Positions 1-11,009 of a stretch of DNA of 64,000 nucleotides are shown here, piece after piece; position 1 is the stretch's first letter, and each line of letters begins with the position of its first letter. This DNA comes from Nilaparvata lugens. Lineage: Eukaryota > Arthropoda > Insecta > Hemiptera > Delphacidae. A model generated the notes under the pieces. That model worked only from the letters and a program-made list of their open reading frames with translations. It was not told the origin of the DNA and did no database searches. The stretch lies in contig NC_052518.1 in NCBI RefSeq assembly GCF_014356525.2, positions 11,614,874 through 11,678,873 on the forward strand, written 5' to 3'. The translations under genes and the position numbers were made by a program.

Positions 1-227
1 AAAAATTGCAATAACGTCACATTGATGAAATAATTTTTCTCAGTCGCTGTATCTGTGTGATAGCTTGTCAAAATCGTGAACCCTCAATATACTATCAAAA
101 TTTGAAAAATGTTTGGGGAAATTCAACATTTGAAGAATGGAAATATAAGTTAGGTAGGACACTCACTATTTGTGTACAGATTTCTACAGGAAAACTAATG
201 TTTTCAAAATAGAATTATAGTACCCTT

Positions 228-600
228 TGAAATTAATAAATAATAGATTAAGAATACAAATTATAACAACTAGTTTCAGTGTTCACACCATCGTCCTGAG
301 TTTGTGATTCAGTGATTGATTGAGTGATTGTTTGAGTGATTCAGTTTGATTCAGTGATTCCTGAGTTTGTGATTCAGGACGATGGTCTGAAAACTGAAAC
401 TAGTTGTTATAATTTGTATTCTAAGGCCCGATTGCACAAAAGCTGGTTAAATTTTAACCGTGATCAATTCCAGGAGAACCAATCAGAGAAGCCGTCTTTT
501 CTAAAACGCCTTCTCTGATCGGTTCTTGTAAAATTAATCACGGTTAAGATTTAACCGGGTTTTGTGCAACCGGGCCTCAATTTATTATTTATCAATATTT
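228..600. repeat. Foldback (inverted-repeat) element with a MITE in its right arm
   Basis: Arms at about 228-305 and 361-424 plus 577-600 are reverse complements: both carry the block around ACTAGTTTCAG and ACCATCGTCCTGA, and the outer AT-rich part resumes only after the MITE at 425-576 is skipped. The centre repeats CTGAGTTTGTGATTCAG in direct orientation and GAGTGATT motifs. The MITE therefore arrived after the foldback. No coding capacity is seen. Confidence 0.75.
425..576. mobile_element. Small TIR MITE, GGCCCGGTTGCACAA family, copy 1
   Basis: Both ends carry inverted GGCCCGRTTGCACAA followed by a subterminal block around TTAACCGTGAT. The centre holds the mirrored pair AACCAATCAGAGAAG and CTTCTCTGATCGGTT, so the whole 152 bp can fold into one hairpin. 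The same family recurs at 18007, 41569 and 46206. There is no open frame, so it would be moved by a transposase supplied elsewhere. The superfamily is not clear from the ends. Confidence 0.85.
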
Positions 601-776
601 TCAAGTTTTTTGGAGAAAGAGAATCTTTAAGAATTTGTATTCAAATTGGTTCAAACTCATACTTCCAACGATAAACTGCATTTCTTAAACGTCAAACTTT
701 GTGAACAATAATTCTAAAATTATTTTAGAAATTTGGTCTTAGAAAGTGTATGAAGCTCTTTGTAACGGAGACTCTT

Positions 777-1341
777 AAAGGCTGTTCGGCAAATCTTTTT
801 ATCTTTATTTAAATTGGATAATCTTTTTCAATATAATTGTTAAGATCATTATAAGAGTGAGAAAAAGTGGCAACTGAAATTTTTAAGTGGTCTAATAAGC
901 AAGTTAAGGGTTGTTGAAGTGCTAAACTCCGTTTTCTATCCAGATTATAGACGGTTTCGAATTTTCCATTGGAGTTTTTTTTCTAATACATTCAGTATAT
1001 CATTGGCTTTGTTCTAATATGTGCTTTTATGCATGCCAAAATAAACAAGTTATTGAATTTACAAAAGATGTTACTTTTTCTTTTATTAACAATATGGGGA
1101 ATAAAATGTTTTAGTTTGGAAAGATACATTTTTTGATTTTTTAAAAGAAGTTATATTATTATAACCGTTTATGATCTGGAAAGAAAACGAAATCTGGAAA
1201 GTTAGCACTTTAACAACCCATAACTCGCTTATCAGACCACTTAAAAATTTCAGTTGCCTTTTTTTCTCATTCTTATAATGATCTTAACAATTATATTGAA
1301 AAAGATTATCCAATTTAAATAATTAAAAAGTGTAGCCTTAA
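777..1341. mobile_element. Foldback element with ~140-bp inverted arms
   Basis: Positions about 790-945 and 1180-1335 are reverse complements with a few mismatches; both contain ATTGGATAATCTTTTTCAA and CAACTGAAATTTTTAAGTGG. The outer ends read AAGGCT and AGCCTT, each next to TTA/TTAA, so a TTAA target duplication is possible but not proven. The interior is AT-rich and noncoding. Confidence 0.75.
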
Positions 1342-1487
1342 ACTTTTATATTGCAGAATAAATAATTTCATGACTTGTGTATCATTGAATCAATAAGTAA
1401 ATAAAAGTTTTTCACATTACATCAAAATTATAGAACTGATGGCTGCTCCTGAATTATAACGAGTTTGTGATTCGGTTGAGTCTCTCC

Positions 1488-1560
1488 CAAAAATAATAAT
1501 AATTATTATTATTATATACTTTATAATAATAATAATAATAATAATAATTTATAATATAAT
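1488..1560. repeat. (AAT)n/(ATT)n microsatellite
   Basis: Runs of AAT and ATT triplets in both orientations surround a short ATATACTTTATA spacer, giving a weak hairpin. Simple sequence. Confidence 0.9.
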
Positions 1561-3560
1561 TATTAATATATCTGACGAAGTGCATGCATTATAACTGCAT
1601 AACATAGCAGCCTGTATTCAGCCAAAATTTGAACTAATAATTCAACTATAATGAAGATGATTGGTAAAATTTCCAGCTTTCTATTTCACACAGTCTGTTC
1701 ATATAGGAAAGATACTACTGTATTGCATTAATCGTCTCTGATCTATCTATGCTATGCCTATGTATGCAAATGGCTTACTCCATAACAGTCTGTAAGCAAG
1801 AACAATATTGCTAAGCATGCACTTGAGAGCTCGTGTATGATCTGATTATCAAAACGTGAAATTATTTAGAAGTAGAACCTTGGAAGTCGTGTGGTGTAGC
1901 TAACAAACAACAAAAACAGAGCTATGCGAAGATGTATGTTCTTTCTAGCTCTAACATATGGGTATTACATTCATTCTAATAATAGCCCAAACAAGCAGAT
2001 ACCACCACTAGGGATCTCTTTCTCATCACAAATATACGGACAGATTGAATCTTCTTCACATACGAGAATCTCACAAACTAGTATCACGTGTGACATAAGT
2101 TTCGAGCTACTTTTATATAATCTTGATTCAAGCATATTGATCTTTTCAATATCATGATTTCGTGATATGTTCCTAACAGCTGTGTAGGAGTTACCTTTTT
2201 TGAATGGTTGACAGCATCGTGGTGTTGGAGTGAATTGCATTTATTCCTGTTTCTTTTTACTCATTCATTGGAATGATTCATAACTAATATTGAACGAGAT
2301 TTAATAATCTACTGTATAGTTGATGAGCCCTAGTCAATTCTCCACAATATATATTTTTCTCATTGATTTTTTTCTCAATGCATGACATTACTCCCACAGC
2401 AAACCTGCATTTTTTTAAGAATAACTCTGAATGAGAAATTCTATAAGTTCTAGCTTCGCTGATTTCATTTCTGTTTCCTCATTTCTTCAATAAATTATCA
2501 TAATCATTCTAATTGAATTGAATGTCCAATTCAATGGAGTATTTTTTCATTCTTAATTCTTATCATTGTGGGATAACTCATTGGTTGATTTTCCGAGATA
2601 AATTGGAGTAGATTCTCTCAATAAGCATGAATTGTTGATAGTTATCAATGAATGAAATTACAGAATAGTAGGATTTTAGCTAGTATGATCCAAGATAATT
2701 ATTCTAATCCTGGCAAGTTTTTGGACCGTTATCAATGTTTTAAAAATGTATAATATGAGCTTCACTTTATTCTCGGTAGAAAGCGCTCACCTGATAAAAA
2801 AATGATGAGTAATTTGTTGTACAAATGGAAAGAAAAATAATAGCTGAAGGTTCTGGATCCTCCGCGACTGACTTTACAAATGAAAATTGATTGTTTTAAT
2901 AATTGAAAACATGTATACTCGTACTAAATAATTTCATTCTTCCGCTCTATATGCAAATGGATCATTCATATAATTGACAAAATACTTTGATAAGCATTAA
3001 AGCTCTACAGCAAGAGACAATGTATAAACAGGAAAAATTATTTAATAGAAAAAAACATAATTTTTTAATTCACTCCAGTCGGTGCTTTTGGGATATTACG
3101 ACGAATTGAAACTGATAGGAATATAAAAACTGTCAAAGAGAAATGAGAGATAGAGTAAATATACACATAGAATAGAGTAAGTTGTAAGAAGAAAGAACCC
3201 TGCTTTGCGTCTTGACTACAAGCTCTGGTTGGAAGACTATTCAGATATTCTTGGCTGAATGAATTCGACAAATTTACGAAATGCACTCAGCTGTTCATTT
3301 GGATTGGCTTGCTACAGAAGCATGGTTTCACTAGGGAAACATCGGATTCTAAAAGAGAAACATCAATATCTCTGATCATGGAAGAGGGTTAGGTTCCTAA
3401 GTGTCTGATACACATATATCACCCATCGAAAAAAATTGCTAACAATTTCAGGTGAACTGTTGGGCACTGAAATACCAGGAGGATTTTATCGATATTTTGA
3501 TTTACAGGCTGAGATACTTCCATTCAATATGGCTGGCTATATATGACTATCTTTTTTTAA
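1561..3560. other. AT-rich stretch without recognisable genes
   Basis: Read on both strands, this stretch shows only short frames with no domain motif and no convincing splice borders. No internal inverted or tandem repeat longer than about 20 bp was noticed. Confidence 0.5.
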
Positions 3561-3569
3561 TAATAAAAA

Positions 3570-3606
3570 CTTGACAATTGCATTATAATAGCCGAAACAT
3601 GTCGTG
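3570..3606 (+). other. Penelope-like-element terminal motif, hammerhead-like
   Basis: The string around TTGACAA, GCATTATAATAGCC and GAAACATGTCGTG resembles the end of Penelope-like retroelements, where a minimal hammerhead ribozyme is known. It has an approximate core (TTGACAA), a short stem II, GAAA and a stem III side. A close relative is at 26565-26600 and a more distant one at 12896-12930. The CUGAUGA core is not exact, so activity is doubtful. Confidence 0.45.
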
Positions 3607-4518
3607 ACTAAATAATCTAAAAAGGGTACTTAGGCTATATAACTATATGGAATTGTCAGATCAGGCGCGTATCCTAGAGCCTGACTTGGGTCCTGGCGGA
3701 CCAACCCTCGTTCGACACCCCCGAACGGGCAATTGTTGAAGTTTTTAATCGAAAACAGAATTGGAGAGCTTTATTTTTATTATTAATTAGATTTTTGGAT
3801 TTGTTCATTGAAATGCCAAGGTCATGATACTTATTCCGGTACCCTCAGCATTTTTTTTTAACTCCACTTGGAAACGTGGTGGGGGTGATCTCATCGATCC
3901 CCTCCCCCCCTGGAGCCACGCTTGCTGTTAGTTTCCTGTATATAGACAGCATTGTTGAATTCTTGAATAGTCTAAAGGCAGTGTAATAGTAAGAGATGAG
4001 TATTAAGTAGGCCAACAGTAATTGAAAACGAGACACATATTTTCTACTCAAAACTATAAAAAATGAGTAGCATTACTGAACTGGCATTACTGAACAAAAT
4101 ATGAGTAGTCCATTACTTATAAGTAGAAAAGATAATTTTATCTCAGTGTGAAACAAATCCACAGAATATCTGATATCGGTGGTAGACCACCTACGTTGAC
4201 TGTGATTATTCCTATAAGATAAGATAATAGTTCAATACGGAAAGCTCGTTTCAATATTCCATAACGTTTTGTTGTAGTCTGAATTTTTTTCAAGTGGTTC
4301 ATTGCAAAAAATAGAAATACGTTTCCGGACTTGAAACGTACTAGGCAGTAAATACCGTATAATTAATTCATTCCATAAAATCTATAAGATTTTTCATGAA
4401 GAATATCTCTGAATCATATAATTTTAATAATCTTTCATATGTGTAACCTCTACACTCAACATTATATTTTTCGGAGCTCACTTGAAAGTTCACTTCAGAA
4501 TAACTTATAGGAGTTTTT

Positions 4519-4752
4519 GAGAATTCCTGAGGCTTCCGCGACTGTTTACATATAAATAGACTTGACTCACATTCGATTATGATAATTATTAAATACCACC
4601 TAATTATCAACAATTATCAATTAATCATATTATCGATTATGATTGAGAATTCCTGAGGTTTCCGCGACTGTTTACATATAATAGACCTGACTCACATTCG
4701 ATTATGATAATTATTGATTATCACCAATTATTATCAATTAATCATATTATAT
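4519..4752. repeat. Two-unit direct tandem duplication, 126-bp period
   Basis: GAGAATTCCTGAGG starts at 4519 and again at 4645. Both are followed by TTCCGCGACTGTTTACATAT and an AT-rich tail ending ATCAATTAATCATATTAT. A few substitutions and small indels separate the copies. Confidence 0.85.
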
Positions 4753-5085
4753 TAATGCGCCAATCGGTATCTAATTAAGTACGTACTTGTTTAATATATG
4801 TAGACCACAGTATGAATAGGACTGCGCTCGGACTGTACTGTTAGTATCGAGTGTTCCCAAATACTTCCTTATTAGAGGTAGAAGAATTTTGATTTCAGAT
4901 TCGGATTCAGCGCCCTCAAAATACTTAAATCTCCCGCTTGAAGTCAAAAATAAGTAAAATTGATTTCATTGCTGTAAAAACATCCCAAACTAGTTGGCTC
5001 GACTCAGTTTCATCACACAGAAGTATTCCTTCTACTTTGTGGTTTCATATATGTATAGTATGGAAGAATTTTTTTGAAAATTACA

Positions 5086-5162
5086 TCAGGACTCCAGTCA
5101 TTCGTGAATTTCATAACCCGTACGTGTATAAGCCTATTATTTCCTTTATTATATTTTAGGTA
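5086..5162 (+). repeat. End fragment of a dispersed insect repeat
   Basis: CATTCGTGAATTTC and CGTACGTGTATAAGCC followed by a TTTATTATATT-like end match the end of the longer copy at 49120-49350. This is only the terminal part of the family. Confidence 0.55.
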
Positions 5163-5696
5163 AAAGGTAATGTTTTAAAACTTATTCCGAGTCACATTCA
5201 CGACTTTAGCAAACGCACGAAGACAGTAGCAGACAGACGTCTGCAGAGGTCTACAGAAATATGGAGACAAACTTCCTCGCAGGTGTTCGAAGTTGGCAGA
5301 CGTCCATCTGTTTCCAGACATGACTGTTCACGTCTGCATGCAGGTGATTTTTTTCTCTCCATCCTGTCTCCACAGGTCTGACTGACTGACGCTGTGTGCG
5401 TTCACCTTCACTAGGACGAACAAGCATTACGTCGTCCCAACAAAGAAAATGTGAATATATTTCATTATTATTTACTAAATTTGAAGGAAACAAATCACAA
5501 CAGTCTAGTCGTCGTAGTACAATATTGTATGTGTGAATCGAATAAGGTTTGAACTTAGTTTACTAAGGCCCATGGAAAATTCAAGAGCTATAATTTTAAC
5601 CTTGCTCAAACTGTGAATAATAAGTTGAATTAAAATGTGATCGTTTTATATTGTTTCTAACAGATACAATTTATTGAATTACTTTGAGCTAAGTTA

Positions 5697-5955
5697 CAGT
5701 GGCGTAGCCAGGACAAAATTTCGGGGGGAATCATAGCATTGGAGTAGAAAGCACTTTAACTTTGAGGGTGACACCGGGGGTTGTGAGGGGTATGGAATAC
5801 CCCCACCAAAGGGGGGCTCGAAGGCCCACCCCCGGAAAATTTTGAAAATATACTTTTAATTTGGTGCGATTTTATGCAATTTCGACTTTGCTTGACAGAC
5901 AAGGCGAGCGAAACGAGCCTGCCGGCTAGTAGGTTTATAACCGTCCCTGTACTTA
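5697..5955 (+). mobile_element. One end of a DNA-transposon-like repeat (CAGTGGCGTAGCCAG terminus)
   Basis: CAGTGGCGTAGCCAGGA is a terminus often seen at the edge of insect DNA transposons (recalled, not searched). G-rich sequence with two CCCCC runs and a GCGAGCGAAACGAGCC segment follows. The opposite inverted terminus was not found in the window, so this is probably a truncated copy. No coding frame. Confidence 0.45.
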
Positions 5956-6975
5956 AAATTCAGTTTAAAACTACAGTTGTATCTTAATTCAGTGGTAACA
6001 ACTGAAACCGCTATCTAGTTATTTTGATAAATTTTGGTTATAACAACTTCAAGTCTATTGAATAACCGTACTTTGAAATACAATTCCAGTGCTTTTTTAT
6101 TATTTAAACTGTCAGTGAATCTTACTATAGTAAGAAAAAACGAATAAATAAGAATAGGAGCTGCTTTTTCTCGTTTTCCGCTATGATTACCAATAATGTT
6201 TCTCTGTTATAAGATAGGCAATTATCAACGAACAAATCATGGTATTTGTTAATATTGACGAAGAATACCCTAACCTAATAATAACCCATATAAAATGTTA
6301 TCTAAGTTTGGACCAAACAAAAATTAAGGTAATTGATTTTCTTGTTTTAATCGGTCCATTTGGGTACGGTATTAGTAAGAGTAATCTATGGTTTCTCACC
6401 AACATTTCTAAAGGCATAACTTCTGGTTGCCTAGAAACACCTACTTAGAAACTCCTACTTTGTGCTAGAAACTAGATCTACTAAATTTTTCTTTAAATTA
6501 TATCTTCAAAACCAATTGATCAATCAATATTTTCTTTTCAATATTTTACTTTTTTGAAGAGCATCAAATTCTCTCAAATTTTCATCCCCTAAACGTTTTT
6601 CCATCTCCAATAGAAAGCGAGTTACAGATCGTCGATTGCGAAAAATCGCTAAATCCATGTTTTCTCCTTTCTCTTCTTATAAAGTCGTATATGGTATTAT
6701 TTGATCGTCATTAGAGTGTTACTAAGATGTGAATACAATGCTAGAATTGGAACAAATAAGGTATATTTTAAGTTAGTGATTGAATTTATGGGACTCATGA
6801 TTTGGCTGTTTTTGGGTGAATTTAGAATAAAAGCTAATTGCTAAAAAGAGTAGATAGATTCCATGCAGTCCAGTGGAGGATGAAACAGCAGAGTGCCTCC
6901 TCAGACCCCCTCCCCCCACACCAAGTGACGTTACCAATTCATCAGGTTAAAATCAGTGATTATAATTGTAATTCT

Positions 6976-7196
6976 GGAGTGATCCGTGGTCTAGTGGATA
7001 GAGTGCCTGCGTAGCAGGTTCAAGTTTTTGAACCAGATCACTCCCGTGTTATCGGATGGGCACGTTAAACTGTCGGTCCCGACTGAAGTATGACAGTCGA
7101 AAGGCCCATTGACGGCTTAAATTATATATTCAGGCGGTGGGACCTTCCCGCAAGGGACTCCCCACCAACAAAAGCCATACGAATTTACTTTTTTTT
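6976..7196 (+). mobile_element. tRNA-derived SINE, family 1, copy 1 (internally deleted)
   Basis: The head has a box A-like TGGTCTAGTGGATAGAGTG, and the body matches the copies at 46817 and 56027. The box B region present in the 46817 copy is missing between GTAGCAGGTTC and TTTTTGAACC, so this copy could not be transcribed normally by RNA polymerase III. An 11-bp target duplication, ATTGTAATTCT, flanks it at 6965-6975 and 7197-7207, and the 3' end is T-rich. This supports insertion by LINE-mediated retrotransposition. Confidence 0.9.
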
Positions 7197-7497
7197 ATTG
7201 TAATTCTAATATTGTAATTTTAACTCACTGACTAAAATGAGTATAGAATGTATTACATTCATGTATTTACTCACTGGTTGAAAAATAAATGAATTTTAAC
7301 CATAATGAGCTGATTTGGCAACGTTTCATCTACTCTCACTGGACCATTTCCATGAAATCTACTTTAGTAGTTGCGCCAGTTTCGTGGAAGTCTTTCCCTA
7401 TTGCCTATTATTGCTGCCCCCGGGACGTTTGGATGGGCCAGGTTATGCGTTGCTTTCCTCCTGGAACTCTGGTGCTTTGCCGGACTCTCTGTTTTCA

Positions 7498-7830
7498 TCA
7501 TTTTCAGGGTTGCCAGAGTCCGGGGACATCATCCTCAAGGGTTGCCTCCACCATATTTTCGCAATTTTTGCAGATGGGTGAACATTTCAGTATTGCTTTG
7601 ATGCATGTAAATGTCCTATTGCATCCAGTCTTACATTGGCCGGACACTATGTGCTGAAGAGACTTGTGCAGGCCGCTGTGACATTACTGTAGGCTGAAGA
7701 ACACTTGCTTCACCACTAACAGACCACCCATAATGTTTTGACTTGCTGCCAAGGGTTGAGCAAGGTAGCTGCAGGTCGCACAGACTTCTATGTGAGGGGA
7801 AGGGTAGGGGTGGCCGTTTCCCTGCCACGT
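7498..7830 (-). pseudogene. Decayed coding remnant with a CXC (tesmin/TSO1-like) cysteine pattern
   Basis: On the minus strand a frame covering about 7505-7640 reads a cysteine-rich segment, GQCKTGCNRTFTC followed by LKCSPICKNC, whose spacing resembles the CXC domain of tesmin/TSO1-type proteins. Such domains occur in ORFs carried by repeated elements of arthropods. Upstream, in another frame, SGEASVLQPTVMSQRPA fits the tryptophan/proline-rich stretch that often precedes this domain. The two pieces are out of frame, and stops follow soon after the cysteine block, so the copy is broken. The segment has higher GC than its surroundings, as expected for former coding DNA. Plus-strand open frames at 7289-7657 are taken as antisense shadows. 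The family assignment is from memory of the cysteine pattern; a chance match remains possible. Confidence 0.4.
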
Positions 7831-8104
7831 GTGTTGGGGCTCAAAAAGGGCTTCAAGAGGCTCCGTTAGGTTTTCTCGTCCTTCCACACGTCACTTCCAC
7901 TAAACCACTACACAACCTTTCCCAAGAAGGTACATTCAAATTATGTTCAAACTTTACTTTCTCATTTATTTATAATATTGCAAACGATTGCTAGAAATAG
8001 CATAATAATTATCGTTGTAGATTTTGCATACATTTCATCACCATTTAGTTGAGTCACTGTTTATGTTGTAGAAACGTTCCATAATGAAATAAAAACACAC
8101 ATCA

Positions 8105-9674
8105 TACAGAGTGAGTCGTATGTATGGGAACCCTTCAATAAATTGGAGACTGTTGTAGATATAATACTGTAACTTTCAGGATAAGTTATTGGTCAAATAC
8201 TCTACCTATTGACGTACAACTCAATTTCAACCCCTCATAAGGGGTTGTATATTTACTCAAATATTTTAAATGTACCACCGATTGTGTGGTACATAATTTT
8301 AAAGGCATTTTCAAAACAAGAAAGATGGCATCGATAAAAATGTTCTATGATACTCGTATCCAAAATGGCGGCTTATTAACCCTTTGGACTCTACAAGGAG
8401 TTCTAGGCAAGTCTTCGTAACTCGGATGGCCAGCAGTGCTGGCCAGAATGGTTCCCAGCTCAGCCTGTCACTCCGCACACAGCAGCGAGCCTCCTAGGTC
8501 GAGTGGCCAGCACTGCTGGCCACCAATCATTCCGACTCAAGCTCGAATGGCCAGCAGGGCTGGCCGTTCTACACATATTTTTCAATAGTCTACGAGTAAT
8601 CAGGCAAAACAATGAACTCTCTGTTCAGTGGCGCGATCTATAGAGATAATATTGAACTATCAGAAGCGTCCATTTTGAAGAATTCAAAATAAACCAGTAG
8701 AATCGTGTACAAAGGAGAAAATGTTGTTAGTATGAGGCCATGCTTGCTTACTTCCGCTTGATTGCTTCATGTTATTTTCTTTGATATATAACTGTGATAG
8801 ATAATGGAAAATTATCTATTATGGAACGAGAAGTACCATACATTGAAAAATTTCAAGAGTTAGATTTATTGAAAAAAAAAAGACTTTGAAAAATGTTGAT
8901 CGGACAGTTGTTTTTTCTAATCAATTTTCATAACCAAAGATTTTATTTATTTGGAAAATATTCAATAAATGTGAATGTACACCACTTTTGTCATTTTATT
9001 CTTTCTTTACAAAATATAACATCATTACTATTCAAATGTATTTTTCAATTCTAATCTATATTTATCTGAACCATTACCACGTTTTCATATTGCTTCAGAA
9101 ATCGTATACAAATTAGTGAAACAAGCCATGTAGAACAATGCACAACCTGAATGAGAATCGTCCATGGCCAGCAGTGCTGGCCATTCGACCTAGGAGGCTC
9201 GCTGCTGTGTGCGGAGTGACAGGCTGAGCTAGAAACCATACTAGAAGCCATTCGACCGCAACGGGTTAAAGTTTTAGTTTTTAAAGAAATGAGGGGTAAC
9301 TCAAATATTTTGATCGTAAACACCCATTGTGTCATACATCATTTTAAAGGCTTTCTCAAAACTAGAAAGATGGCATCAATAAAAATGTTCTTTGATACTT
9401 TTATTCACAATGGCGGCTGATTAAAATTTATCAATTAATTCTTTAAAAACTCAAACTTCAATCAGCTGCCATTTTGGATAAAAGTATCATAGAACATTTT
9501 TATTGATGTCATCTTTCTAGTTTTGAGAAGAAACCCCATTATGAGGGGTTGAAATTCATTTGTACGTCAAAAGGTAGAGTATTTAAGCAATAACTTATCT
9601 TACAATTTACAGTACTATATCTACAACAGTCTCCAATTTATTGAGGGGTTCCCATACATATGACTCACTCTGTA
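8105..9674. mobile_element. Long-TIR DNA element (TACAGAGTGAGTC ends), itself interrupted
   Basis: Ends TACAGAGTGAGTC and GACTCACTCTGTA continue into inverted arms of about 140 bp that share ATGGGAACCCTTCAATAAAT and GGAGACTGTTGTAGATATA. Further in, an inverted pair around AAGATGGCATC and ATCATAGAACATTTTTAT makes most of the native element fold back. Flanks repeat ATCA(T), a probable short target duplication in the palindromic MITE. Removing the nested piggyBac-like insertion leaves about 680 bp with no transposase frame, so it is nonautonomous. Confidence 0.8.
8376..9269. mobile_element. piggyBac-like nonautonomous element with TTAA target sites
   Basis: TTAA at 8376-8379 and 9266-9269 flank ends reading CCCTTTGGA and, inverted, CCCGTTGCGG, the CCC-type start known for piggyBac-like elements. 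Large subterminal inverted repeats lie at about 8455-8522 and 9165-9227 and share CAGCCTGTCACTCCGCACAC and GCGAGCCTCCTAGGTCGA. Each contains the palindrome GGCCAGCAGTGCTGGCC; related blocks recur at 8428 and 8549. No transposase remains in the AT-rich middle. It sits in the host element exactly at a TTAA. Confidence 0.75.
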
Positions 9675-10164
9675 AATCATAAAATTCCACTGTTTTATTT
9701 GGTAAAGGACCATGATTTCGTGACTATGGTCAAAGGTCACATTTTCAAGCTGACTGTCAGCTGAGTCAGCTTGAAAATGTGACCTGTATGATCACAAAAC
9801 CATGGTCCTGTACCAAATAAAACTGTAGAATTTGATGATATATGTGTGCTTTTATTTCATTCTATAATATTTAATTCAATATTATTATTTATTCCATTCT
9901 AGAAATTCATGTATCCTTCTGAGTAATTTATAGTAAAGTAACTTTTATTTCATTCACTTATTATTATTGCAATCTATAATCTAAACATAAATACTATGTT
10001 ATCTGTTTAAATAAATTAATATGATCTAATCTTAACCACACATCTATTCTTTTTCTGTCATCTTCCTCTAGGAACCCCAAATGTCAATCGACTTGGCTCC
10101 CTTACAACAAATAACCATTTCCCATTTCTCATTTATTATGAGCCAGTAAGATTTTCACTGACCT

Positions 10165-10377
10165 ATGAACATCATGATTACACCATTATTACGATCAATT
10201 AATACCATAGACGACTTAAAAAGAAGTGAAAAAAACGTGAATTCAGCAATTTCTTGCAAAGTTGAAAAAAGTAACAATTTTCGACGAGCTATAAATCGCT
10301 TCCTGTTGGAGATAGAAGAACGTTTAGGGGATGAAACCTTTTGTGAATTCAATGCTCTTCAAAAAAGTATAGAGTAA
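10165..10377 (+). CDS. Short exon-like open frame, unidentified
   Basis: An ATG-started frame of 70 codons ends in TAA. It is rich in charged and helix-forming residues (FRRAINRFLLEIEERLG in the second half), which is more protein-like than neighbouring frames. An in-frame TGA lies two codons upstream of the ATG, so it would begin a coding region or be chance. No good donor was found; a weak one would be near AAAAGTATAG. I recognise no domain. It is listed only as a candidate first exon or small ORF; a random open frame is a serious alternative. Confidence 0.25.
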   Translation: MNIMITPLLRSINTIDDLKRSEKNVNSAISCKVEKSNNFRRAINRFLLEIEERLGDETFCEFNALQKSIE

Positions 10378-11009
10378 AGATATTGATAGAACAATTGGAT
10401 TTTTGGTGATATCGTGAAAAAAATTAAAAAAGAAGGAAAATCTCGTGGTTTTCAGGCTACCAAAAGTTATGCCTTCAGTTGGTGGGAAACCTCAGATTAC
10501 TCTTCCTAGTACCCAAATAGACCGATTAAAACTTTAAAATCGATTACCTTAATTTTGTTTGGTCGGGACGTAATATAATGACTATTTGACTGGGCTTTGT
10601 CATTGCTTTGACTATTTGTCAGTGCTTTGTTGTAAGAATAATAAATGAATAATTTAGTTGTTAATCATGGCATATTTTGTCGCATTGCCGCAAAACTGTT
10701 ATTAATTTACATTTTATAGTATCGTTGTGTAAGATAAAAATGTAAACAACTTATGGAAAAAAGCCACATGCTGTAGAGCTTATTGTAGAAAGCATAATAT
10801 CGTTGGTGCGGCGGTGGAGAAGTGGTATAATAGCCTAGTGAAAGTTTGGCATGTGAAAAACTTTTGGTGAAGACGAAATATGTTTTCCTGCCGTCGGCCC
10901 GAAGGCAGTCGGGTTGCGGCGATTTCACAAGAGCAGGCCATTCGCTTCCAGCCATTTATTTTTTTATTGCACCCACAGAGCCACACGCATCTAACAAAAC
11001 CAGTGCGAA

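Larger units (their letters stand above)
8084..9862. mobile_element. Palindromic MITE interrupted by a nested element
   Basis: The outer element has ends AATGAAATAAAAACACAC (8084) and the mirrored form near 9862. Its inner arms around ACTGTTTTATTTGGTA, GGACCATG and GTCACATTTTCAAGC (about 9685-9840) are inverted copies of each other. The left arm is split at 8104 by the element 8105-9674. An uninterrupted relative lies at 26125-26351. No coding sequence. Confidence 0.75.

Noticed and set aside
3655..3740. tRNA-like segment with a CTCGTTCGACAC box B-like core
   Set aside because: No convincing box A at the right spacing, no cloverleaf by eye, and no second copy in the window.
7289..7657. Overlapping plus-strand frames of 76-122 codons
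   Set aside because: Three overlapping frames in a GC-richer segment; the minus strand carries a recognisable cysteine pattern, so these are taken as antisense shadows.
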